This document shows, piece by piece, positions 29,135 through 41,117 of a stretch of DNA of 64,000 nucleotides (position 1 is the first letter of the stretch; each line of letters begins with the position of its first letter). Under the pieces are notes generated by a model that searched no databases, was not told where the DNA came from, and worked only from the letters and a program-made list of their open reading frames with translations. The stretch comes from Lathyrus oleraceus (lineage: Eukaryota > Streptophyta > Magnoliopsida > Fabales > Fabaceae). The stretch covers positions 127,804,854 through 127,868,853 of the forward strand of contig NC_066579.1 of NCBI RefSeq assembly GCF_024323335.1. The letters run 5' to 3'. A program made the position numbers and the translations under genes.

Positions 29135-32100
29135 AAGATTCGAACCCAATTTGATCCTAAAGACCCATTTGCATCCAATTGCTCTTTTGTTTGGAGGAAG
29201 AGTATTGAGGGTCCAAGTGTTGTTGTGTAGAAGGGCATTATGTTCAACTTTCATGGCTTCAAGCCATTTAGGATGCTTTAGGGCAAGTTTGTAGGATGTT
29301 GGTTCAAGTTCAGTCAAGATAAGAGTAAGGTGAAGTCTAGGTTGCACAATGCCATCTTTGACCCTTGTGATCGTAGGATGAGAGTTTTTGGGATAAAGAT
29401 GAGGTGAAGGTAGTTCTTCTGAGGCTGGGACAGATAATGAGTGGTTTGAGTGAAGTGGAGTATGACTTGGTAATGAGATAGTAAAGGAGGAAGATTGTTG
29501 TATGAGGAAATTCTGAGATGTAGATGGGGAGTCTTATTGGTAAGGAGTTGTAAGGGCCAAGGTATTGGGCTTTGAGAACTGAGGATCAATCAAGATTGGA
29601 AGGTTGAGAAATGCATGGAGAGAATGAAAGAGGAATTGGGACAAAAGTCTGAGTGTTAGATGGGGATGAAGGTGTTACCTTTGTGAACAAGGAGGTATAT
29701 GGGAACCCTACTTCGTTGAAAATGACATCCTTTGAGATGTAAATCTTGACATCAGGTGTCATACACTTGTAACCCTTGTGGTGTGCAGAGTATCCTAGAA
29801 AAAGGCACTCCTTGGTGTGATAGGAAAATTTATGAGGGTTGTAGGGCCTAAGGTGGGGGTAACATGCACATCCAAACACTTTGAAAATTTTGTAGTCAGG
29901 GTCAGATTGATACAAAGTGTTGTAAGGTGACTGCATATCTAGAACATCGGTTGGCATTCTATTGATAAGATAGGCTGCTGCTTGAAAAGCACGATCCCAA
30001 AATTTTAGAGGTAGGGATGCTAGAGCTAAAAGTGTGAGACCTGGTTCCACCACATGTTTATATTTTCTTTCCACAAGCCCATTCTAATGATATGTGTGAG
30101 TGTATGTAAGCCCTTGAATAATACCTTGTGTGGTAAGTAGAGGAGTGAGTGGTTAAAATTCACCTCCTCCATCAGTTTGAATTGTCTTGATTTGGCAGTT
30201 AAACTGAGTTGTGACATATGCCATAAAGGTGGTGAATATGGAGGTCACTTTAGACTTTTGTGTCATTAAGAATATCTAGGTATACTTTGTGAATGCATCT
30301 ACACAGGTGAGTAGGTATTTAAATCTAGCAGTAGAAACCATGGGTGCAGGACCCCAAACATCAACAAATATGAGTTCAAAAGGAGCATGATATTGAGTTG
30401 TGGAAGAAGTAGAGGGTAACCTATGAACTTTACCCAAACAAAAAGTAGTGCAAAAGTCTAATTTGGATTGGTGAGGAATAGGAATATTACACTCGGATAG
30501 AACAACCTTGAGGACATCATGGTGAGGGTCCCCCATTCTATTGTGCCACTGAGAATATAAAGAAGGACTTATAGCATTGATATTTTTATTTGTACATAAA
30601 TTCAAAGGTGATGAATGTAAATTTCCACTAGTGAGTGTGTACACACAAGGTGATAAACTAGCAGAATATGAGGGAGCCTTGAGATTTCCAAATGAGTATA
30701 GTCCATCGTTCCCAAGGGATCCTTCTAATATCATTTCAGAAGTAGCTTGGGATTTGATAAGACAAAAATCAGGATGAAATTCAAAATATACTCTATTGTC
30801 GCGTGCAAATTGACTCACTGATATCAAGTTCTTGGTGATCTTAGGTACAAGAAATAAGTTATTCAAAGTTAGTGCAACATATGGTTTGTGTGCAGATGGA
30901 AATGTAGTGTTACCAATTGAAATCATAGACATACCTTAACCATTACCAAGCATAACTTGGTCAATGCTTGAGGTAGAGATGTTGTCAAGGAAGTGATCTG
31001 CAAAATTAGTAACATGATGTGTGACACCTGAGTCTGCATACCACTGAGAGTTTCCAGCTTGACTTGTGCCTGTGTCTGAACCTACTAGATAAGCTTGGGG
31101 TTGTTTGCCAACATAGGAAGGTGTTGTAGGTCTAGGCATAAACCAGGTATAGAAACACACCATTGAGAAGGAGACATCCATTGTTGTGACATCTGTGATG
31201 GAACACCTGCTAAGTACCAAGGATTATGAAAGTTGGATGCAAGTTAAGGTGGTATGATTTGATTACGCCACTGATTAGGTCCGGAAGGCGTAACCGATAG
31301 CCTGTAGCAATAAACCTTAGCATCATGTCCAGTTTTAGCACAAATCTGGCACTGTACTTTTGACCTACCATCATTATGACCACCACCTCAAGAGAATGGA
31401 CCACCGCGACCACCGCGATTGCCATCCAATTGAGATGGAGGATCCGAAACATAGAGTTCTGGTGTAGGATCAGAAATGGTCTAAGACAACGAGTCTTGTG
31501 CTTTAGGAGTAGTACCTTGCGTAAGATTGACGGAGAGTGAATCATGAGGCACCACACGTGACGATCGATCTAAATGTGCTTCATGAGGGAGAAACATGGT
31601 TTCAGCAACGACGATGTCACATGGTTCGTCAGAATATTGAATGATCGAAGCAAGATCTTGATATTCCGGAGGAAATCCATCCACAATCGTATCAAGTTGA
31701 CCTCAATGCGAAACTGGATCTCCAATTTCAAGAATGCCCACAATCTGTTGAATATGTCCTAAGTACTGAGCAATGGTACTGTCACCTTTCTCCATGCTTA
31801 GCAGTTCGTAACACAGTTGACGCGATTTTGTGTATATCTGAGTGTGTTGGAACTGATCGATGACGGTCCATACTTCATGAGCATGTACGTATTTGACGAC
31901 GCATGGAAGAACTTATTCCGATAGTGTGGTGAGAAGCCAGGTGAAGAGAAGTGAATCTTCTTGATGCCATTGCAGATAGGCTGGATTTTTAGTGTCAGAA
32001 GCATGATCTGCCATGGAGAGATATCGAGGAGGAATCACTGGATTAACCAGATGACGGTGCAAACTCTTTGAACGCATTCTTCAGTGACAAAGTTATTGCA

Positions 32101-32190
32101 TTTTGTGAAGAAGAGGTGGTGCCACTCACCGAAGTGTTGTTTTCGAGTGAGGTTCATCAACCATTTGTAGCGGAAGAGGACGTGGTTGTG
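29135..32190 (-). pseudogene. Copia polyprotein relic: gag, protease, integrase, start of RT
   Basis: From high to low coordinates on the minus strand: gag helix text (LYLQWHQEDS-like, then VDGFPPEYQDLASIIQYSD near 31660), a zinc-knuckle remnant near 31340 in a shifted frame, and the protease as WYADSGVTHHVTN (about 31050). Then come the integrase zinc region and core (WHNRMGDPHHDVLKVVL, then FVDVWGPAP near 30370), the later integrase segment with KFWDRAFQAAAYLINRMP (about 30000), and the RT entry block KHPKWLEAMKVEHNALL with KWVFRIKLG ending at about 29135. Several frameshifts and stops separate the pieces (about 31557, 31220, 30936, 30270, 30075, 29589, 29347). The protease motif DSG and integrase Asp are still visible. 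The copy is long dead. Confidence 0.88.
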
Positions 32191-32198
32191 ATAGATCA

Positions 32199-32214
32199 CA
32201 ATCTCATGATAACA
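32199..32214 (-). other. Degenerate primer-binding site of the decayed copia
   Basis: In minus sense TGTTATCATGAGATTG, comparable to TGGTATCAGAGC with an insertion and substitutions, just inside the inferred LTR end. Confidence 0.45.
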
Positions 32215-32216
32215 TA

Positions 32217-32467
32217 ATAGAGTTTGGTGAAGAGAGCATATGGACAAGAATAGAGTTTGTTATTAACTGAATTCTCATCTGAATATTACAAGACAGAGAT
32301 CTATTTATAACAAGCATATCATATGTGCCAACTCATCATAATAGATCTGAGTTTATTACACAGATCTTAGTTTAGAATAACTGACTGAGATCTCTTATGT
32401 AACAATCCGTATAATATATATCTAGAATAATATCATACAAGTGTTATTATTTGATACTGATACAACA
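32217..32467 (-). repeat. 5' LTR of the decayed copia (boundaries approximate)
   Basis: About 250 bp, beginning TGTTGTATCAG in sense at 32467. A TATA box (TATAAATAG, minus) lies at 32301-32309. The partner LTR is missing, so the ends are inferred from the TG start and the primer-site relic. Confidence 0.55.
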
Positions 32468-34630
32468 TAAGAGCCTAAAGGATCCATTATATACCCATGT
32501 CCTAACTAAAACATGAATGGCACATGTCATACAATAAATCCTAAATAATAAAAATCTGATAACTATGTACAATATCTTCATTGTACACAACTCCACAACG
32601 GAAGATCACAACAACTGCATCCCTTGAAACATCAGTAGACAACTTCTCTTGAATTCAACCTGTAAGGAATACTTGAAAAATAACAACGATAATGAGATGG
32701 GATAATAATCTCAGTGAGTTCTCCTATCCTATGGGTCCACTCGGCTCTACAGGGTTGCTACCCAATTTCTAACTCAAGTATTCACCTTCCATTACTTATG
32801 CATCACTCACACAATGTAACTAGGACTTGAGCAACTAAGGGATATTCACAATGTATGGAAACATGTCACTTGAGTGCATCCACTCACTAAATTACTATTC
32901 GGATTCACAAAACATCAATCCCCGAACGGACTTACGTCTAAGCCAGGCTCGGTTCATGCATGCTCGTATGGTTCGACTTTCATGGTGGATATCGGGTCCT
33001 CTATGAGGCTAAATCCCCAGTTCAAGCGACCGTCACCCGTATGGGCCTCTAACCCACTTAGGGTATCTTTCACCATATGGGCCTCTAACCCACTTAGGTT
33101 TCCACCTTTCTCCCATGTCCGCCATGGTTGGGGCTCATACCCAATTGAGGCACAAATCATTGGTGCCACATCCCCACTTACCGCCTTACCTAAGCCCTTG
33201 AAGTGGTATGTGCACAATCACAACTAATTCCGAATACGTGATCAATTCTCAACAACAAATAGGACTTTTGGAACAAATGTTCCTCACCAAATATCAAACA
33301 AATTCTCATAATATCATATCAATTCTCATGGCATCATAACATGATCCATTCTCATTACATAAATCACACATGTTCCATATAAAGCATATTGATTCATTTA
33401 CCAAGTGAATACTTGTCCACGATACACACCTAGGTTTCCTCAGTCATCTTTGTAAGGTTTTTAATCATGTTATTGTTAGATGATAGTACCGATCTAGAAG
33501 GGGGGTTGAATAGATCACTGTTTAAAATTTAGCACTTTTTCAAAAAAAATTTAATGGTTGCGAAAACTCCCTAGACCACAATCGTCTAAATGATCCGTTA
33601 ATGGAAAGATCGGATATGCGTGAAACCGAATGGAATAACTAAGATAGAGATAATCAACCATTATCTAAATCAAACGATTAATTACTACAATCCTTGATAT
33701 GGTTACCTCTAATGATAAGTTAACACAATAAGAGAACAACTAAAATATTAATAGATTTGTGTGAGATTAGTTTTATCAAACACTTGGTGTGCACTCCACA
33801 CCAAGTATCAATTTGACTCAAATTGAATGTGCAGAATTTTACTCAGCTGCAATCAAAGTGATTGCACCAATTTATTAAACAACTACTATGCACAACAATT
33901 GAACGATATTGATTTTACTACTAATTTCACACAAAAATTAATTTTTGTAGAATTTAAAGAGATAAGAGAAAGAGAGAACAAGACCGGATTTGTTGAGGCA
34001 GTTCCCCTACCGTCCTCGCTTAGGGTACGTCTGCCCTCAATTCTAAATCTAGAATTGAGATGTTTTTATTAACAAGTTGCAAAGTTAATACAAGAGAAGT
34101 AATGATCACCACCAACCAACCCCTAGTGTAGTTCCAGATCCTATTCACTTCTCTCCCCTTGATTCGAGTTGAACCAAGTCCTTCAAGTGCTTCGAACAAA
34201 CCTCTGGTTATAGCTACCTTATTGCACGGGCTCCACGTTCTCCAAAACTTCAGCTCGTCTGATTTCGATTGCAAGTTGCTTGAACCCTAAGCTTTCTTCA
34301 CAATCCTACAGTTACTGTTACTTGTTTGACCAAACCCACCGTTCTTCAAACTTTTCACTCAGCTGAATCTGTGAAGCAAAGGTTAGTGTAAAAAACCCCA
34401 ATTCTTGGAGGACAAAACCCCAATGGTTTTATTCAAGAAAAACCCACACAAAGCCTCAACCTAAACTAATATTACACAATCCTATTTGTACGTTATCACC
34501 ACAGTAATACACAATGATCAACAAAAACTATTATGTGTGTTTGTTGAGAAATGCAATGGAGAATGAAGATGAAGAGCACTTTGGTGTATATCTTTCACTT
34601 TTCTTGTTAGTGTTGAAGAAGAGACTCTAG

Positions 34631-34640
34631 AATATTTATA
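34631..34640 (-). promoter_or_regulatory. TATA box of the solo LTR
   Basis: TATAAATATT on the minus strand; the palindrome cluster lies 75-270 bp upstream of it. Confidence 0.45.
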
Positions 34641-34714
34641 TGATGCATGGGAAAAGTAACAGACATAACATAAGAATTTTGCAAAAATGCACAGCAGAAA
34701 ATTGAGTGCCAACA

Positions 34715-34907
34715 GCGACTAGTCGACCTGTTCACACAAGTCACTCGACCTGTTCAGACCCGAGGCAAAAACTACTCAAATGAAGCAGGAGATGAGTCGA
34801 CTCAAACATGGGATGAGTCGACTTAAACAGGGTTTTTTTAGAGTTGAGTCGACTCATGACTCGACCTATTCAGACCAGAGAATTACGCTCCAAGTCATGA
34901 GTCAACT
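34715..34907. repeat. Cluster of GAGTCGACTC palindromes
   Basis: At least three full or near-full GAGTCGACTC sites (34795, 34815, 34845) and further half sites (AGTCGACC, ACTCGACC, GAGTCAACTC) in under 200 bp, several paired with TGTTCAGACC. They lie upstream of the LTR TATA box. Confidence 0.75.
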
Positions 34908-35679
34908 CAAAATTCTTAAACTGTCAAAAATGAGTTTTTTTTTATATTTTGGTCAATTCAAACCATTTTCTTATAAACCTAAGGTACCAATGATGGTCAA
35001 GTGCATGATTCACATCTATGAAATGCTCCTATATGCATGGACTCATTTCACATATACTTTGAGCATGTTGGAGGATGGATGCATTCTATGATATGATGAC
35101 ACCGTCCAAAGCACACATTATGAGCAACTAAACAGGTTTGACATCATAAAAGTAAGGACAAGGGATCTTTGCCCTCATAGTTATTTCACAATCAAACATC
35201 CAACCAATACATGGCATATACATTATCATAACAAAATTTCATACATGAAACACACATAGTGGTATAACATGTCACAATAAACCCTTGGCATATCCGACTC
35301 ACGACATACTCATCAGTATCTTAGGTTATTCAAGTCGTTATACACAAACAAGTCAAACATAATCAAGCATACAATCATCACTATCATCTACCAAGCATTA
35401 TTGGTTAGTCCATGGTCTCTCATCACCATGCAATATCTCATTAGATTAGCTTTCCAAAGCTTCAAGTCTCATATGGATCGGATTCACGGTTATTGAGTTA
35501 TGGTGGAAACAAGAACCACAAATTTTAACCTAACTAATATTATAGGTTAAACCCATCCAATCTCACGTAAATCAACCGATTAAATTTAAATTAATGCATA
35601 CACATCATGGTACAAGTTATAATACATCTAAAGTTGTTTAGAAACATGAAATAAGTGGTTTTAGGAAAAACAAGGCTGA

Positions 35680-35820
35680 ACCAAACGATTGAGCTGGGAG
35701 CCAATCAATTGGGCACTGTAGCCAATCGATTGACATCAGCAAAACTCAGCTTTTTTATTCACAGAATCGTGAACCAATTGATTGGTTTTGCAACTTTTCT
35801 GCAACCAATCGATTGACACC
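35680..35820. repeat. Cluster of CCAATCGATTGG-type palindromes
   Basis: Five copies of CAATCGATTG or one-mismatch forms (about 35690, 35701, 35721, 35774 and 35803) inside the Tekay-like LTR. Confidence 0.7.
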
Positions 35821-36197
35821 TGCATAAACTCCAAAAAACCTATTCTAAACTCATCTTTTGACATATTTTAATCACTCTAAATCAAGGTAAAACATGTACC
35901 AACAGAAGCTCATATGAATCAACAACGTAATCCACACAACATAACATCAATTCATATAAGCAACATGAAAGATAACAAACAACATGTAACAACAAGGATA
36001 CCTACCATACTATCCATTTTCTTCATGATTCAAGACAACAACACCAAATCCTAGTATTATATATCATGAGAGTCTTACTCTAGAGAGGAAACTAACTAGA
36101 ACTCACTTGATTCAAGAAGATGATGATGAGATTGATGATATGGAGATGAAGTTTGTGGTGATGATGATGGAGATAAGATGATGGTGGTATGATGAGT

Positions 36198-36328
36198 TTC
36201 TTCTTCCTTCCTCTTCTTTTATCTCTTCTTCCTCTGTCCTCTTCCTTCCTCTTATTTTCTCTCCTCTTCCTTCTCGTTTTCTTCTTCTCTTTCTTTCTTG
36301 TTTTTCTTCCTTTCCCTTTTTCCACTTC
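36198..36328. repeat. 130-bp polypyrimidine (plus) / polypurine (minus) tract
   Basis: Almost pure C/T on the plus strand, made of CTTCTTCCTCT-like words, downstream (in minus sense) of the TA-rich promoter-like region of the LTR. An open minus-strand frame of Lys/Arg/Glu residues through it is only composition. Confidence 0.8.
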
Positions 36329-36716
36329 CTAATAATTCTCTCTTCTCAATCTTATCCACACCTTTTCTTCCTATTCTTTCCACAACACAATATGTGTATA
36401 CATAGTATCATATAATATATAATATTATGTAATGATACAAAATATCCTCAAGTGATATTTTTATTTTCTAGTACCAATTGGTCAATTACTAATGTTACTA
36501 AAATATCCTCTCTTGTACTTATTAATATTGGTCTGCCTCTTTTATTAATAATTAATCTCTTCAGAGGTCACTGGTTACTCTATTGGTGCCAACTGATAAC
36601 CTTTAGAGTACATAGGAGCTTTAATTGTTCCAACTGACAAGAGATAAAGTATATAGAAACTCAGTTAGTCTCAACAAACAACTAATTGAAAATTTAAGGG
36701 AACACGGGATATTTCA

Positions 36717-36733
36717 CTCTCCCCCCTTAAATT
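36717..36733 (-). other. Polypurine tract of the Tekay-like element
   Basis: AATTTAAGGGGGGAGAG in minus sense, directly before the LTR start at 36716. Confidence 0.75.
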
Positions 36734-39647
36734 GAAATTTCCCCCCGAATTTCTTCCACTCAGGTCAGCACTCAACTTTGCTTCAATTCAATCCTCTATC
36801 ATACTCGAATCTCCCAATTTCTTCACTAGCAAGCTTCATTCTTCCAATACTTATCCAACTTCTTGATATGATAACACCTCTATTTCAAATCCTTTTCCAC
36901 TTAATTTTGTCTGATATGTCGTTGTAAACTGCTTGTTCACAAATCCCTCTGTAATCCACAACTTCCCCTTTCTTGCACTGAGCTAAACAAAATCATAACC
37001 ACGATACCTTATTCTGATAGGATATCTAACATTCTTAAATATCCGTGGGGTTAACCAATGATCCCATACCTGCAACAATACTGATGAATCTTTCCTTATA
37101 AGTCTTTCAACACTTGTAAAAAGTCTTATAATATGCATATTGATATTCTTATTAACTTCACTTGACCTTGTACCACATACTACAATCATCTATATCCGGT
37201 GCTTCGCTTATCTCGTACCATTCTAGTAAAATAACACACTTGACATGAGATTGTCTTACTTCCATTCCTACGAGTAGTTACCTCTCGGGTTCTCCATAAG
37301 ACTTCACAATTCTTTCTTATCCGAAACTCTTTATTATGCAATTCCAATTGAAAATTAAGGAACAACTGGATCTCACAGGTATCCCTGACTAGCTTATAGG
37401 ACTTCATAGAAAATCCATACTTCACTCTGAGAACCTGCTCCCAAAACCTTATCAGAACCTTACCAATCATTCACAAGAGGAATGGTCTTCCCACCGACAC
37501 ATAGATGGAGAATTTTAACAACCAACCAGAGGAATAATACCAACCTGGAATTCCAAGTCATCTAGATTATAACACTTATAAGTAAACCTAGCCAAACTGG
37601 GAAGTAACTGTGAGTTTTCCAATACCACTCACAAAGTCACACAACTCAGTCACACATCTTGGGACAACATCACACTTCCTGGCAATGATTATTCCTTCAT
37701 ATCATCCTGCTTCATCTTAGGGGAGCCTTAGCTCGTGTTCCTACAAATATACAATCCAAGTTACTCACTTACACTTACGAATATCTCATTTCCATCCCCT
37801 CTCCTGAGAGAATAACTTACACATCCTACCGATAGAGTATAGTATCATTGTGTATATTCGATACCACTTCCATATGAGGTCTACTTCTGAGACCATACAT
37901 CCAAGCAACTATCTAATCCGCAACATGTCTAACCACTTACACGTTACTAACACTTACAAGATACTAAACCGATCTCTTGAGATCACCTGACTAAGAACTC
38001 CACTCTGGTCATGACGACTCAAACTTGTTAAACTTTGCTAGAAATTTCCTATCTCACGGAACTAGTAGGGAAAATCCTTTAATATTACTCAATCTCCTAT
38101 GGAGTATGATAAATGATAAGGATACCGTCAACAACAACTACTACTAACCAATAAGACTTTGTTCTAAACCATGTGCAATCACTTCTTCAATTACCCACAC
38201 ACATCCCCATGAATTTAACATTGCACGAGAATTACAACCATGGTTCACCACTTCTTTATTACCCTAATGGAATCCAATCATGGCAATACATCAGAACAAT
38301 AAGAATAATGCAGTAAGAGCACAACCTCAACTTCATGGATTAACGCCCACAAGTTCTCCACCATATGGTTTAACGACAAGGTGCAGTGTCACAACACAAT
38401 TCATAACTTAATATTAATCCCACAACGACACAATAGTCAACACATCATCGAAGGGATACCATGAATAACCCATGTTAAGCATACCACCTCATTCCCTCAA
38501 TTGATTTCTTGGTGAGGGTCAAGATAACAACTTTTATTATTCAACAATAGATATATTTGGAATGCTCTGACCACTCACATATACAGGCAGTTCTCTCGCT
38601 CTTAACTACCAAAATAACACGAACTCAAGGCGAACCTTGACATTACTACATACTTATGACTGGAATTTTCTTCTAAACCAATACCTACTACACACTTCAT
38701 CATACTGGGGTTACTTATTTAGATGACTTGCTACGACAATCCTCATTGTCTCCCCATAAGTTCTTACAACATAGCTTATTTCACATCCTAAACTTAGTCC
38801 CCATACTCAAGCTTGGCTTGTCTTTCTTTGTCTACCATAAACTCAACTTCTCAGAATATAAGACTCACTATTCAACAGAGTGTGTGTTACTTCGTATCCA
38901 TCTCAAGACAAGGAATCCATTACACACACTTATGACCATAATGCCACTATCACATACTTCTCTTAATACCAAGGTTTAACTTTTTACACTACACTCCCTC
39001 CTCTATAAATCTCCACATGTGAATGATTATCAATTACACGTCCCTATCTTAGCCTCAATGAAATCCTTATGACTCCATAGTATTCTTATCTGAAGTGCAT
39101 TCCATTAGGATAGTTGTAATGCAAGGTTTACACTTCTCCCAAACTCTATGTCTACTTCTTTTCTAAGGTAAGCCCCTTAACTCCAACCATAGAACCTTTC
39201 TACTAGAATTTCCTTGAATTCAAATTACTTTCCTTATCTCTCAACACAAACCTCCTTCAACCTATACCACTAGAACTTCTGTTGTTATATAATGCTTGTT
39301 CTCTCTTCGACACAATCTCTTATACTTGATCCTTAAGTAACTCAACATTTCCAAAATGGTCTCTCATTGAATATTGAATTCCTAACTAACTATCCCGAAC
39401 TCGGTTTCCCTTCTAAGACAGAGTATACTTGGTTTATCTCCTACTCTTTGCTTAGCCCATATATATTCAACTTAGAATAGAAAGTCATGTCCTCGAGTCT
39501 CTCCTTAGACTTCACCACACCTTAGATCCTTAACAAAAAGTTGAACGTCCCTATCTCTCCAACTCTCAACCCCTTGGAAGGTACCATTTGGAATATACTC
39601 CATGAAGTATTCTCATTCTTCCAAAATGTTTTAGTGGCCTTGGAAGT
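36734..39647 (-). other. Degenerate 3' internal region of the Tekay-like element
   Basis: 2.9 kb without an intact gene. Near 37260-37350 (minus) the text LHNKEFRIRKNCEVLWRTREVTT resembles the end of a chromovirus integrase/chromodomain (normally with ...VLW and a TWE motif), but the match is weak. Just before the polypurine tract lies a GGAAATTTCAATTTAAGG context that is usual there. Small open frames (36983-37189, 37186-37470 minus; 38728-38979 plus) have no recognised product. A copia insertion bounds the region at 39648. Confidence 0.4.
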
Positions 39648-40991
39648 TGAAACTGAAGGAGAAGAGCGATCCAAAATGCAACGGAATTTAACATTTCTCC
39701 TTTAGTGATCCTTACGAATGGACATGATCAGTGATAGAATTGTTACCTCTTGTGGCGATTGTAACCTTTGGTGCAGATCTACGGAGCGATCACGAACGTT
39801 GAACGATGACAACGCCTATACTCAGTCCACATGAATGGATTCCTTCAATCTTAGTGCTAGCTGCTACGAATGAAGGCTTTGAGTGAGAGAGAGAGAAACG
39901 AAATTGCAACTGTACAAATGCTTCTACACAAGGGTTCTATTTATAGAACCACTTGTGTGGGCTGCAAGCTAAAAAGCCCACTCAAGTGTATGTGGCCCAT
40001 ATCTTATAATATGCCAAAATCACTTAAGCGCGTGATACCTTACCATATTTCGTATTCTACTTAATTACACTGTACCTTACGATGTTCTACAATTCACTTA
40101 AGGGCACCGTACATTACGGTATTCCTTAGTTACTTTATCTCTCATCAATCCGTTCTTTTGTGTGTGACCCTGTAGGTTTTCACGGCATTGACAATTATAT
40201 TAAATCACATATTTAACATAATAAACAGTGAGCGGTATCTAGCAACACATCACTGCTACCCAAGACACGAAAATGTCATGTGATCTGACAAATCCTTTTG
40301 TGATAATACTTATGTGTACAATCACCCTTTTTCCCTTATGTCTATATTGAACACAAGGCATAGACCGTGTCATCCTTGTCCAGTTCAATATTGGGCCCAT
40401 AGACATTTATCCTGTTACGCAGGATGGGCAAATTCCATCTAGGTCACTCGTGTCCCTTAGCATGCTTCGTGGAGTACCCATCAACTGTCTTTATGGTCAT
40501 CCAGTTACGGACAATGTTTGATCAGAAATAAGGAACTCGACTCTACATCTAGGGTCCATAGTGGTTTCAGGTCGAAGGGTGGTATACACCATTATCACCA
40601 TGAGAATAACTTATGACACTTTGCATAACCTTCTATATAGTATTCTCATAGCGGGTCAATCCAGTATAAATATTACTCTTAATATTCATACCTATGTTTA
40701 AGACTTGATAACTCCTTATCCATGATCCATGAGATGTGATCATCAGTCTATATACATAATAGTCTTAATGCTTTAATTTTATCCCACTTCACAATAAAGC
40801 TCGACTATGGATACTTTAAGAATATCGTCCTTATGTTTAATGTGATCTCATGATTAAGTCATACTTGATACATTAAACGGACTATCTATTCTAGGGACTT
40901 TATTAGACAAACATAATAAAGAAAAAGCCTTTTATTATTAATAAATAATTCGATACAAGTACCAAAAGTATTGGCCTCTAGGGCTTACACC
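39648..40991 (-). repeat. 3' LTR of a nested Ty1/copia element
   Basis: In minus sense it begins TGGTGTAAGCCCTAGAGG at 40991 and runs to about 39648 (1.34 kb; the left edge is inferred). TATA box at 39938-39946. A polypurine tract (GTGCTAGTGGGAGATTAT) and the end of pol precede it at 40992-41117, so it is the 3' LTR. Confidence 0.7.
39938..39946 (-). promoter_or_regulatory. TATA box of the copia LTR
   Basis: TATAAATAG on the minus strand within GGTTCTATAAATAGAACC, itself an 18-bp palindrome. Confidence 0.55.
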
Positions 40992-41117
40992 AATAATCTC
41001 CCACTAGCACTAAAGCCAATCAGGCATACCCCTAATGCCCATAGATCTAGTATGGCCATCATGCTTCTGCTGTGCAAGAGGCTTTGTCAGTGGGTCAACA
41101 ATATTGTCAAGTGTAGG
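40992..41117 (-). pseudogene. Last codons of copia RNase H / pol
   Basis: On the minus strand 41117-41010 reads LDNIVDPLTKPLAQQKHDGH and on to MPDWL and TAG, the usual C terminus of a copia polyprotein (the DPLTKPL motif ends RNase H). The rest of pol is cut off at 41118 by an Ogre LTR and would lie beyond the window. Confidence 0.85.

Larger units (their letters stand above)
29135..32467 (-). mobile_element. Decayed Ty1/copia element, 3'-truncated
   Basis: A 5' LTR (about 32217-32467), a primer-site relic and a broken gag-protease-integrase-RT start, all on the minus strand. The element stops inside the first conserved block of reverse transcriptase at about 29135, so the rest of RT, RNase H and the 3' LTR are gone. 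It abuts the Tekay-like LTR at 32468. Confidence 0.85.
33474..35179 (-). repeat. Solo LTR of another retrotransposon (probably copia)
   Basis: In minus sense it ends with ...CCCCCCTTCTAGATCGG...ATCTAACA at 33474, the style of a large copia LTR. It has a TATA box (TATAAATATT) at 34631-34640 and a U3 rich in GAGTCGACTC palindromes. No internal region is attached on either side. GTTAT flanks both edges (33469-33473 and 35180-35184) if the right edge is 35179, but the sense start would then be TATGAG. An edge at 35177 (TGAGGG) gives a canonical TG without a matching duplication. Confidence 0.55.
32468..36716 (-). mobile_element. LTR of a Ty3/gypsy (probably Tekay-like) element, with nested solo LTR
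   Basis: In minus sense a polypurine tract (TTTAAGGGGGGAGAG, 36717-36733) is followed at 36716 by TGAAATATCCCGTG, a clear 3' LTR start. The LTR then runs left through a TA-rich promoter-like region (36400-36430), a 130-bp purine tract and a CAATCGATTG palindrome cluster. A repeated GGGCCTCTAACCCACTTAGG word (33040 and 33080) follows, and it ends about 32468 against the copia relic. A solo LTR interrupts it at 33474-35179, so the native length is about 2.5 kb. No gene. Clade is inferred from the polypurine-tract context and remnants upstream. Confidence 0.6.

Noticed and set aside
29131..29160. GGGTTCGAATCT on the minus strand, like a tRNA or SINE B box
   Set aside because: No A box at the right distance, no cloverleaf, and it lies at the broken RT start of a copia relic.
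32874..33227. 117-codon frame in the Tekay-like LTR
   Set aside because: Contains the duplicated GGGCCTCTAACCCACTTAGG word of the LTR; non-coding context and open on the other strand too.
36092..36325. 77-codon Lys/Arg/Glu-rich minus-strand frame
   Set aside because: It is a readthrough of the polypurine tract and has no other coding sign.
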